The translations under genes and the position numbers were made by a program. The notes below the pieces were generated by a model. That model had not been told where the DNA came from and did no database searches. It worked only from the letters and a program-made list of their open reading frames with translations. Positions 1 to 5,087 of a DNA stretch of 5,087 nucleotides are shown here, in pieces. Each line of letters starts with the position of its first letter. Position 1 is the stretch's first letter. This DNA is from Euryarchaeota archaeon UBA486 (GTDB lineage Archaea; Thermoplasmatota; Poseidoniia; Poseidoniales; Poseidoniaceae): NCBI GenBank assembly GCA_002497765.1, contig DAET01000075.1, positions 569 through 5,655 of the forward strand, in the 5' to 3' direction.

Positions 1-1
1 C

Positions 2-238
2 GAGCCGACCAACCACCTGGACATGGAATCCAAGGCCACCCTCGAGGAAGCGCTCGTCGACTACGAGGGTTCGCTCATCACCGTCTCCCACGACCGCTGG
101 TTCCTCGACCAGGTCGTCAACCGCATTTGGGAACTCCAAGACGGCGTCGTGACCGTGTATTACGGCAACTACACCGATTACGTGCGTGCCAAGAAGGGCC
201 TGCCGCCCCTCGCAGAAGGCGAAGTCTCCGAAGTTTGA
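2..238 (+). CDS. ABC-F family ATPase, C-terminal fragment
   Basis: This is the last 78 residues of an ABC-F protein; the rest lies left of the window. The reading frame is open from base 2 and begins EPTNHLDMES, which is the end of the Walker B motif plus the D-loop of the second nucleotide-binding domain (usual family form LLLDEPTNHLD). It is followed by the H-switch SHDRWFLDQVV and the closing segment IWELQDGVVTVYYGNYTDYV, a standard ABC-F ending. Proteins of this family are soluble, lack membrane domains, and act on ribosomes (translation factors or antibiotic-protection proteins). The subtype cannot be told because Walker A, the signature motif and the interdomain linker are missing. There is only a short tail after the NBD (ending AEGEVSEV), so no long C-terminal coiled coil of the Uup type. 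The family call is secure; the specific role is not. Confidence 0.93.
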   Translation, partial: EPTNHLDMESKATLEEALVDYEGSLITVSHDRWFLDQVVNRIWELQDGVVTVYYGNYTDYVRAKKGLPPLAEGEVSEV

Positions 239-281
239 AACCTCCAATGGACCTTGTCCACCGCACACCTCGTGGGTGTTG

Positions 282-310
282 GCCTCGCCAACGGTGAACA
301 GAGGCGAGGC
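282..310. repeat. 8-bp perfect inverted repeat upstream of the DUF1826 promoter
   Basis: GCCTCGCC (282-289) and GGCGAGGC (303-310) are exact reverse complements separated by 13 bp, with arm centres 21 bp apart (about two helical turns). The left arm can alternatively fold locally as GTTGGC-CTC-GCCAAC (278-292), preceded by a small ACACC/GGTGT stem (265-279). The site lies between the ABC-F stop and the TATA box of the next gene. It could be part of a transcription end for the ABC-F gene or a binding site for a dimeric regulator. No T-run follows directly, so it is not called a terminator. Confidence 0.45.
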
Positions 311-315
311 ATAGG

Positions 316-329
316 ATAATATAATTTTA
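316..329 (+). promoter_or_regulatory. Archaeal TATA box of a leaderless promoter (DUF1826 gene)
   Basis: The stretch ATAATATAATTTTA is the only strongly AT-rich block in a GC-rich neighbourhood. Its centre lies about 24 bp before the ATG at 346. Archaeal transcription usually starts about 25 bp downstream of the TATA centre, so the transcript would begin at or within a few bases of the start codon. No Shine-Dalgarno sequence is present before the ATG (the preceding bases are TTAACATTC), which agrees with leaderless translation. The purine-rich AGGCATAGG just upstream is where a TFB-binding element would sit, but I cannot match it to a consensus. Confidence 0.7.
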
Positions 330-330
330 C

Positions 331-345
331 GAATGATTAACATTC
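331..345. promoter_or_regulatory. Operator-like palindrome at the DUF1826 transcription start
   Basis: GAATG-ATTAA-CATTC is a 15-bp imperfect palindrome: 5-bp perfect arms, and the central ATTAA matches at its inner pair. It fills the space between the TATA box and the start codon, exactly where a repressor would block polymerase. Its position favours a role as an operator, but short AT-rich palindromes also arise by chance and no regulator gene is adjacent. Confidence 0.35.
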
Positions 346-951
346 ATGCAATCTTATGAGGAGGCCGAAGTCGCCTCTCCTTCGTGGCCCGATCAGGTTC
401 TCGTGGAGGCTCGAAATGCCAACCCTGCGTTTGATGCGTACTTTGAGGCCGTGGTGAACGAGCTTGAACCGCTGGTGCGTTGGTTCAAGGACGGTTGCGA
501 CTTTGACGCCACTCGGTTGGAACTCCTCCAGCATTTCCCCGACGGTCCCGTCCAAGGTGTCAAGGAAGACATTGTTGAGGACGTTCTTCGATTGATGTCG
601 ATGTTCGAGGCCACCACCCTTTCGGGTGCGTTCAAACTGCAGTTGGAGATCGTGAATCACGACATGTGCCGCCTGTTCCATCAGGACTACTACCGCCAAC
701 GGCTCATCTGCACGCTCAAAGGGCCGGGTACAGAGTGGCTCGACCACGACAATGTGAACCGTGCTGCGCTTGGGAAAGGCGACAACGACGCCATCGTGAA
801 GGACATGGACAAGGTCCACCGAGCCAACACCCACGATGTGCTCCTTCTCAAGGGAGCAAAATACGGGGGAGGGGCCACCAGCGTCATTCACCGTTCGCCG
901 CCCATCGCCCACCAGAAGGGGTTGCGCGTGTTGCTCAAACTCGACGAATAG
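346..951 (+). CDS. DUF1826 family protein
   Basis: A 201-residue soluble protein with no signal peptide or membrane segment. I recognise the DUF1826 family from its conserved C-terminal half: CRLFHQDYYRQRLICTLKGP (108-127) followed by GTEWL, then LLLKG (166-170), IHRSPP (181-186) and a closing GLRVLLKLD (192-200). The first 90 residues are a less conserved helical region. The biochemical function is not established. By recollection, bacterial members often sit near zinc-homeostasis genes such as COG0523 GTPases; no such neighbour is visible here. H112, D114, H182 and R194 are spaced like the iron and 2-oxoglutarate ligands (HxD...H...R) of Fe(II)/2OG oxygenases; this is inference. The start at 346 fits the TATA box spacing for a leaderless mRNA. 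Family identity is firm, function open. Confidence 0.88.
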   Translation: MQSYEEAEVASPSWPDQVLVEARNANPAFDAYFEAVVNELEPLVRWFKDGCDFDATRLELLQHFPDGPVQGVKEDIVEDVLRLMSMFEATTLSGAFKLQLEIVNHDMCRLFHQDYYRQRLICTLKGPGTEWLDHDNVNRAALGKGDNDAIVKDMDKVHRANTHDVLLLKGAKYGGGATSVIHRSPPIAHQKGLRVLLKLDE

Positions 952-1010
952 AGCGCCTCGGAGGCCTTCTTGTCCTCAGACGCCGAGCAAGCAATGAAAA
1001 GAAAACGGAT

Positions 1011-1017
1011 GGAGGTG
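1011..1017 (+). promoter_or_regulatory. Shine-Dalgarno sequence of the surface-protein gene
   Basis: GGAGGTG lies 5 bases before the ATG at 1023 and is complementary to the 3' end of 16S rRNA. It decides the start: the same frame is open back to 666, but that stretch overlaps the DUF1826 gene and encodes a basic, low-complexity peptide, whereas the ATG at 1023 opens directly into a signal peptide. A leadered mRNA is implied, either from a promoter inside the DUF1826 gene or by read-through from it. The 71-bp gap itself shows no clear TATA box. Confidence 0.85.
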
Positions 1018-1022
1018 GCGAC

Positions 1023-3749
1023 ATGGCGAACAAACAAGCAGCGGTCATGACGGTCCTCCTGATGCTCTTTGCCCTTCCCTCGCTCACCACGATGGCTGAG
1101 GAAGCCACCACGGTGGACGCCTTTGGCGACGGCTTTGTTGAGACGGTCATCGCCGACGCCTCCGATGATTTGGACGACCCTCGGGACATGGAATTCCACC
1201 CTGGCCGTGCCAACGAGTTGTGGATCGCCAACCGAGCCACCGATAGCATCACCATCGTTCACAACACCGGCCTTGACAACCAGACGTCGGAAACCCGAGA
1301 AGACGCCTACAGCAACCACTTCCTCGAAGAGGTCAGTGCCATCGCCTTCGGTGCCTACCACCCCGAGTTCGACTGGCAGTGGGGCTCGGCTCAAGAAACG
1401 GCCAACACCTACTGCGGTCAGGGTGCGGCGAACAACTTCATGGGGCCCACGCTTTGGCCGTCCTCCCTTGACCACTATGCGGTTGAAAACCAGAACAACA
1501 ACCTGCTCGGCAGCCACATCGACATGAACCACGAATCGCCCTACGGTGTGGGTATCGCTCATGATTACGACAATGTGTACTGGTACAACGATGGGCACTA
1601 CGGTGAACTGGTCCGCTACGACTTTGCCGAAGACCACGACACGGGCTACGACGATCACTCCGACGCCATCGTGAACCGCTACTCCGACATCCAACTCGGC
1701 CATGTGCTCGGTGTCCCCGGCCACATGGAACTCGATCACGACACGGGCATTCTCTACATCGCCGACCCGGCCGCCAACCGCGTGCTGTGGGTCAACACCG
1801 ACGACACCACCTACACCACCACCGACCTCATGAACGACCCTTCACGCCTCGAGCCCTTGGCGGAGTACTCGAGGTTCACCGGCATTGAATGGGGCGTCCT
1901 TGCCACCGGCCTCGACCGACCCACCGGCATCGCCCTTCACGACGGTCACCTCTTCGTTTCCGAATACAGCAACGGCAAGATCGTCGCCTACGACCTCCCT
2001 TCCGACGGCAAGGGCGGCACCTACGTGGACGAGATCTCAACTTCGGCCACAGCCATCATGGGGCTCGAATTCGGCCCCAACGGCCACCTGTACTACGTCG
2101 ACAACGGCCAAGACGAAGTCGTTCGCATTGACCCCTTCACCGATGAAGACGGCGACGGCGTGGGCGACGACGACGATAACTGCCCCATGGTGCCCAACGC
2201 CTCACAACTTGATTTTGACACAGACGGGCTTGGCGATGCCTGCGACGAGGACGACGACGGCGACAGCGTGCTCGACCTCAACGACACGTGCCAGCAGGGT
2301 GCGCTGATGTGGACGTCCGATGCTCAAAGCGACCACGACGGCGACGGTTGTCGGGACAGCGTGGAAGACGCTGACGACGACAACGACGGCGTCTACGACT
2401 TTGCCGACACCTGCGTTGCAGGGCAACTCGGTTGGACCTCGTCCAGCGCCACGGATTACGACGGTGATGGATGCCAGGACGCCGGTGAGGACGTTGACGA
2501 CGACAACGACGGCATTTGCGATGGAACCTTGACCGATGACATCGCTCTTTGCGTTGTATCCACGGTTGAGGAAGACCTCTGCCCGACCAGTCCGCCCAAC
2601 TTCACGTCCTCGCTCAGCAATGACGCTGACCGAGACGGTTGTGAAGACAACGGCGAGGACCTCGACGACGACAACGACGGGTTCGTTGACAGCGAGGACG
2701 CCTGTCCGTTGGTGGCCGGCACCAGTTCGCTGGGCGAGGTGCTCGGTTGCGCCGACGGTGATGATGACGGCTACAGCGACGTAATCGATGTCTTCCCAGT
2801 TGATGGAACCCAGTGGTCGGACCTCGACGAAGACGGTTATGGCGACAACCCCGACGGCACGCAAGGCGATGCTTGTCCAGCCCAACCTGGCACCTCAACG
2901 CAGGATCGTTTCGGTTGCGCTGATGCCGACGACGACGGCTGGTCGGATGCCAACGATGCGTTCCCACAGGTCAGCTCCCAACACCTCGATGCGGACGGTG
3001 ACGGTTACGGCGATGCCGCCCTCGGCTTCCAGCCAGATGCGTGTCCCGAGACAGCGGGCACCTCCACGCAGGACCGATTCGGATGCGTCGACAGCGACGA
3101 TGACGGTTGGTCGGATGCCAACGATGCCTTCCCGGACGAGCCGACCCAGCACAGCGATGCTGATGGCGACGGCTACGGCGACGATGCCAACGGCTTCCAG
3201 GCCGACGGCTGTCCCGATCAGGTGGGCACCTCAAGCGAGACGCTCTACGGCTGCGTTGACGGCGACGGCGACGGTTGGGCAGATACGATGGATGCCTATC
3301 CCGACAACCTGCGCTTGTGGTCCGATACCGATGAGGACGGCTACGCCGACCAGCCCGGCACCGACCTGTCCGATGATTGCCCCGAGGTATACGGTACATC
3401 CACCGAGGACGCCCTCGGCTGCCCAGATACGGATGGCGACGGCTGGTCCAACTCGGCCGACGCCTACCCTGAAGACGCCACCAAACACGAGGCTGGGCTG
3501 CTCTCTGGCAGCATGCTGACTGTCGGCGTGCCGCTCATCGTGGTCATCGTGCTCTTGTTGCTCATGCTCGGTCGACGCCGAGGACCCAGCGCTGAACAAA
3601 CGATGCTCCCTGCTCTTCCAGCAGCACCGGTGCTCCCCGTCGCTGCACCGACACAGACCGGACCGCCCCTTCCGCCCGAAGGCCTTCCGCCCGGCTGGAC
3701 GATGGAACAGTGGGCGTGGTACGGCGAGGACTATCTCAACAACCGTTGA
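1023..3749 (+). CDS. Secreted, membrane-anchored NHL-propeller / TSP3-repeat surface protein
   Basis: A 908-residue type I membrane protein. Residues 1-25 are a Sec signal peptide (hydrophobic core VMTVLLMLFALP, likely cut after TTMA-25). Residues about 36-372 form an NHL-like beta-propeller; blade signatures include PRDMEFHP (53-60) with ELWIAN, HMELDHDTGILYIADPAANR (234-253), RPTGIALHDGHLFVSEYSNG (299-318) and IMGLEFGPNGHLYYVDNG (345-362). Residues 374-818 are an Asp-rich stalk with about 18 DxDxDG calcium loops of thrombospondin type 3 character and 20 cysteines. Residues 830-849 form one transmembrane helix, followed by RRR (851-853), which puts the 55-residue Pro-rich tail inside the cell. 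The tail ends GLPPGWTMEQWAWYG. Adhesion, ligand binding or sensing at the cell surface is plausible, but the ligand is unknown. Calcium binding and stalk rigidity are known for the repeat family. It is followed by a convergent gene 17 bp away. Confidence 0.9.
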   Translation: MANKQAAVMTVLLMLFALPSLTTMAEEATTVDAFGDGFVETVIADASDDLDDPRDMEFHPGRANELWIANRATDSITIVHNTGLDNQTSETREDAYSNHFLEEVSAIAFGAYHPEFDWQWGSAQETANTYCGQGAANNFMGPTLWPSSLDHYAVENQNNNLLGSHIDMNHESPYGVGIAHDYDNVYWYNDGHYGELVRYDFAEDHDTGYDDHSDAIVNRYSDIQLGHVLGVPGHMELDHDTGILYIADPAANRVLWVNTDDTTYTTTDLMNDPSRLEPLAEYSRFTGIEWGVLATGLDRPTGIALHDGHLFVSEYSNGKIVAYDLPSDGKGGTYVDEISTSATAIMGLEFGPNGHLYYVDNGQDEVVRIDPFTDEDGDGVGDDDDNCPMVPNASQLDFDTDGLGDACDEDDDGDSVLDLNDTCQQGALMWTSDAQSDHDGDGCRDSVEDADDDNDGVYDFADTCVAGQLGWTSSSATDYDGDGCQDAGEDVDDDNDGICDGTLTDDIALCVVSTVEEDLCPTSPPNFTSSLSNDADRDGCEDNGEDLDDDNDGFVDSEDACPLVAGTSSLGEVLGCADGDDDGYSDVIDVFPVDGTQWSDLDEDGYGDNPDGTQGDACPAQPGTSTQDRFGCADADDDGWSDANDAFPQVSSQHLDADGDGYGDAALGFQPDACPETAGTSTQDRFGCVDSDDDGWSDANDAFPDEPTQHSDADGDGYGDDANGFQADGCPDQVGTSSETLYGCVDGDGDGWADTMDAYPDNLRLWSDTDEDGYADQPGTDLSDDCPEVYGTSTEDALGCPDTDGDGWSNSADAYPEDATKHEAGLLSGSMLTVGVPLIVVIVLLLLMLGRRRGPSAEQTMLPALPAAPVLPVAAPTQTGPPLPPEGLPPGWTMEQWAWYGEDYLNNR
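2289..2702 (+). repeat. Three 41-residue calcium-binding repeats (CX19C type) with one 15-residue insert
   Basis: Within the surface protein, units begin at C423, C464 and C520 (2289-2411, 2412-2534, 2580-2702), each with a second Cys exactly 20 residues later (C443, C484, C540). The shared pattern is C, then WTS in the first two units, then DxDxDGC, ED and DDDNDG. A canonical TSP3 unit with the same C-C spacing (C387/C407) precedes them. Units two and three are separated by 15 extra residues (505-519, bases 2535-2579). C510 in this insert may pair with C499 just before it. Confidence 0.82.
2703..3488 (+). repeat. Tandem 56-residue (168-bp) repeats, four units plus a partial fifth
   Basis: Units start at C561, C618, C674, C730 and C786 (bases 2703, 2874, 3042, 3210, 3378); the first is 57 residues, the next three 56, the last truncated before the membrane helix. 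Each has a CP start, GTS, a second Cys 14 residues on (15 in unit 1), then two calcium loops, typically DxDDDGWSD and DxDGDGYGD. Units two and three are identical at 42 of 56 residues by hand alignment, including GTSTQDRFGC and DDDGWSDANDAFP. The DNA shares TGGTCGGATGCCAACGATGC at 2940 and 3108, exactly 168 bp apart, indicating in-gene duplication or gene conversion. Confidence 0.88.
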
Positions 3750-3766
3750 GGTTCAATCAGTCCGCT

Positions 3767-4069
3767 TCAGGGTGCTTCTTCGGAAGCAGGGACCGAAATA
3801 CCCCAGTTGACGTAGGCGGCTCCGACTCGATTCCTCCACACCGAGAGGATCTCCCAAGCACCCGAGACGGTAAAGGAGTCACGATCGGTTTCTGGTTCAA
3901 GGCGAACGCTCACACCCCATTCATCGCATTCCAATTGGGCGGTGGCATGGAGTCGGATACGCCCTTCCTCAAACAGCACGCGCTGTTCGTGAAAGGTCTC
4001 CATGAGGTGGGGCTCAAAGCGTGCCCGAAGGGCTTCAGGCGTCCTGCTTTCATCGCTGTTCTTGCTCAT
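3767..4069 (-). CDS. Hypothetical protein, 100 residues
   Basis: I do not recognise this protein. It is small, acidic and soluble, with no signal peptide, membrane helix, Cys pair or metal motif. Residues 10-35 (PEALRARFEPHLMETFHEQR and on) look helical. Residues 36-90 look like alternating beta strands (GRIRLHATAQLECDEWGVSV, then SFTVSGAWEILSVWRNRVGA), suggesting a compact alpha/beta domain. The ATG at 4069 is favoured because a TATA box lies about 26 bp upstream, fitting a leaderless mRNA. The codon choice (GAA/GAG, ACC, CTC, GCC) resembles that of its neighbours, and the overlapping plus-strand frame gives an implausible peptide. It converges on the surface-protein gene with 17 bp between stop codons and lies 33 bp downstream of the acyl-CoA synthetase stop on the same strand. 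Confidence 0.72.
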   Translation of the reverse strand: MSKNSDESRTPEALRARFEPHLMETFHEQRVLFEEGRIRLHATAQLECDEWGVSVRLEPETDRDSFTVSGAWEILSVWRNRVGAAYVNWGISVPASEEAP

Positions 4070-4082
4070 GAAAACATGAGCA
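4063..4082. promoter_or_regulatory. Perfect 8-bp inverted repeat over the start codon of the 100-residue gene
   Basis: Read on the plus strand, TGCTCATG-AAAA-CATGAGCA is a perfect palindrome with a 4-bp spacer. It covers the expected transcription start and the ATG (4069-4067) of the minus-strand gene. It could be an operator. If transcription starts upstream of it, it could also form an RNA hairpin that hides the start codon. Confidence 0.5.
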
Positions 4083-4091
4083 TTTGAGGGG

Positions 4092-4098
4092 ATATAAA
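4092..4098 (-). promoter_or_regulatory. Archaeal TATA box of the 100-residue gene
   Basis: On the minus strand the sequence reads TTTATAT, centred about 26 bp before the ATG at 4069, the usual archaeal TATA-to-start distance. It sits only 4 bp past the stop of the upstream acyl-CoA synthetase gene, so the small gene appears to have its own promoter rather than relying on read-through. No Shine-Dalgarno sequence precedes the ATG, in keeping with leaderless translation. Confidence 0.68.
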
Positions 4099-4102
4099 CG
4101 CC

Positions 4103-5087
4103 TCAAGCGATGGCCTTGATCTCGTCCTCGTGCTTGGCCAGGAGGTTTCGCAACTTGACCTTGAACGAGGGTGTGAGCATCTCGTTGTCGGTGGTCCACT
4201 CCTCGGGGTCGAGGATGAGGGTGCGAGCCACTTCGTAGCCCTTCCAGTCGGGAGCAACCATGTTGTTCTTCTTCAGGTCCTCAAGCAGGAAGGCTCGCAC
4301 GTCGGCGTTGGCACACAGGGCAGCGTCGTCGCCTGAGGTGTCAATGCCAGCGCCCTTGAGAGCGGCACGGAGCGCTTCCATGTTCGGGTGGGCGATGAGG
4401 AAGGTGTGGAGCATGTTTCGTCCGTCCAGCACGCACTGCTCAACCAGCGGGTTGAGGGTGATGGTTTCTTCGAGGCCGGAGGGAGCGACGTACTTGCCGT
4501 TCTCCAGCTTGAATTGGGACTTCACACGGCCGGTGATGGAAAGGTAGCCATTGGTCAACTTGCCAAGGTCACCGGTACGGAAGGTGCCGGGTTCAATGAT
4601 GACTTCCTTGGTGGCCTCTTCGTTGTTCCAGTAGCCCATCATGACGTTGGGGCCGGTGACCACGATTTCACCTTCATCGGGGCGCTCGGGGTCGTCCCAT
4701 GCGTCGGTGTCAATGGTGACCTTCACGCCGTTGGCGACTTTGCCGACGGTGTTGAGGCGGCTGGTGCCTGGACCCGACCAACCGTTGGCAGAGACAAGCG
4801 GGGAAGTTTCGGTCAGGCCGTAGCCTTCGTAGCAGTTGAAGCCGACCATCTGAATGAATGCGGCGACATCAGGGGAGAGGGCAGCGGCACCGGACATACA
4901 GAAACGGATGTTTCCACCGAATCGGGCACGGACCTTGGACCAGACGAGCTTGTCCCACAACTTGTCGAAGAAACCGCTAGGGGGTACAGCGTCGCACTCC
5001 ACGCCGGCCTTGGCAATGCGCTTGGCGGCGGACTTCTGAGCGTTCTTGATAAACCTCTTCTTGAGGCCGGTGGCGGACTCGAACTGA
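4103..5087 (-). CDS. Long-chain acyl-CoA synthetase (AMP-forming), C-terminal part
   Basis: The last 327 residues of an adenylate-forming fatty acid:CoA ligase of the COG1022 type; the frame is open to the right edge, so roughly the N-terminal half, including the P-loop motif, is missing. It activates fatty acids to acyl-AMP and then acyl-CoA in the cytoplasm. Visible motifs, numbered within the fragment: RFCMSGAAALSPDV (61-74), YEGYGLTETSP (86-96), GEIVVTGPNVMMGYW (139-153), FRTGDLG (169-175), the hinge-region GRVKSQFKLENGKYVAP (186-202), and near the end LTPSFKVKLR (304-313), whose first Lys is the likely catalytic lysine of the mobile C-terminal domain. The A8-type motif differs from the usual GRKKELFKLSNGKYVAP only before the FKL. 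An in-frame GTG at 5002 is internal, not a start, because family homology continues upstream. Chain-length specificity cannot be read from this part. Confidence 0.93.
   Translation of the reverse strand, partial: QFESATGLKKRFIKNAQKSAAKRIAKAGVECDAVPPSGFFDKLWDKLVWSKVRARFGGNIRFCMSGAAALSPDVAAFIQMVGFNCYEGYGLTETSPLVSANGWSGPGTSRLNTVGKVANGVKVTIDTDAWDDPERPDEGEIVVTGPNVMMGYWNNEEATKEVIIEPGTFRTGDLGKLTNGYLSITGRVKSQFKLENGKYVAPSGLEETITLNPLVEQCVLDGRNMLHTFLIAHPNMEALRAALKGAGIDTSGDDAALCANADVRAFLLEDLKKNNMVAPDWKGYEVARTLILDPEEWTTDNEMLTPSFKVKLRNLLAKHEDEIKAIA

Noticed and set aside
337..912. Minus-strand open frame opposite the DUF1826 gene
   Set aside because: Mirror of a recognised family on the plus strand; no promoter or recognisable motif in its own right.
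953..966. GCCTCGGAGGC hairpin after the DUF1826 stop as a terminator
   Set aside because: Only a 4-bp stem with a 3-base loop and no following T-run.
666..1022. N-terminal extension of the surface-protein frame
   Set aside because: It overlaps the well-supported DUF1826 gene, encodes an Arg/Pro-rich peptide unlike any domain, and the signal peptide and Shine-Dalgarno sequence place the start at 1023.
888..1739. 283-residue minus-strand open frame opposite the propeller region
   Set aside because: Val-rich composition arises from reading GAC/CAC-rich coding sequence in reverse; no conserved motifs.
2202..2885. Minus-strand open frame opposite the calcium repeats
   Set aside because: Runs of Val are the complement of Asp codons (GAC read as GTC); the plus strand has clear repeat structure.
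2703..3488. Regularly spaced repeats as a CRISPR array
   Set aside because: The 168-bp periodicity is in frame and codes for calcium loops; there are no short identical repeats with unique spacers.
2788..3519. 243-residue plus-strand frame overlapping the repeats
   Set aside because: Thr/Pro/Arg-rich out-of-frame reading of the same Asp-rich repeats; the true frame continues into the membrane helix and tail.
3750..3766. Terminator between the convergent genes
   Set aside because: Only 17 bp, with no T-run or stem visible; transcripts probably end within the opposing genes, which cannot be read from the sequence.
3710..4087. 125-residue plus-strand frame opposite the orphan gene
   Set aside because: Starts inside the end of the surface-protein gene with no ribosome site and gives an unstructured-looking peptide; the minus strand has a promoter at the right distance.

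Overview
The window looks like a fragment of an archaeal chromosome, most likely a marine Euryarchaeon of the Marine Group II / Poseidoniales type. Three things point there. Two genes have an archaeal-style TATA box about 25 bp before the start codon with no room for a leader. A large secreted protein carries Asp-rich calcium-binding repeats and one C-terminal membrane anchor. Its cytoplasmic tail ends in a GLPPGWTMEQW-type motif that I associate with Marine Group II surface proteins. The taxonomic call rests on recalled family resemblance and was not searched.

Layout, left to right. (1) The C-terminal end of an ABC-F ATPase (2-238, +), cut by the window edge. (2) A 107-bp intergenic region with an 8-bp inverted repeat, a TATA box and an operator-like palindrome, followed by a leaderless DUF1826-family gene (346-951, +). 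(3) After 71 bp, and preceded by a strong Shine-Dalgarno sequence, a 908-residue surface protein (1023-3749, +): signal peptide, NHL-like beta-propeller, a stalk of about 18 DxDxDG calcium loops in two repeat formats, one transmembrane helix and a short cytoplasmic tail. (4) Converging on it with a 17-bp gap, a 100-residue orphan protein (3767-4069, -) with its own TATA box and a perfect 8-bp inverted repeat over its start codon. (5) Upstream of that on the same strand, the C-terminal 327 residues of a long-chain acyl-CoA synthetase (4103-5087, -), which runs off the right edge.

The genes do not form one obvious pathway. ABC-F (ribosome-associated), DUF1826 (unknown, with a possible metal/oxygenase-type residue pattern), an extracellular adhesion or sensing protein, and fatty-acid activation look like independent units. 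No mobile elements, tRNAs, rRNAs or CRISPR arrays were seen. The points most worth a second look are the HxD...H...R pattern in the DUF1826 protein, the inverted repeats at both leaderless start sites, and the architecture and tail motif of the surface protein.
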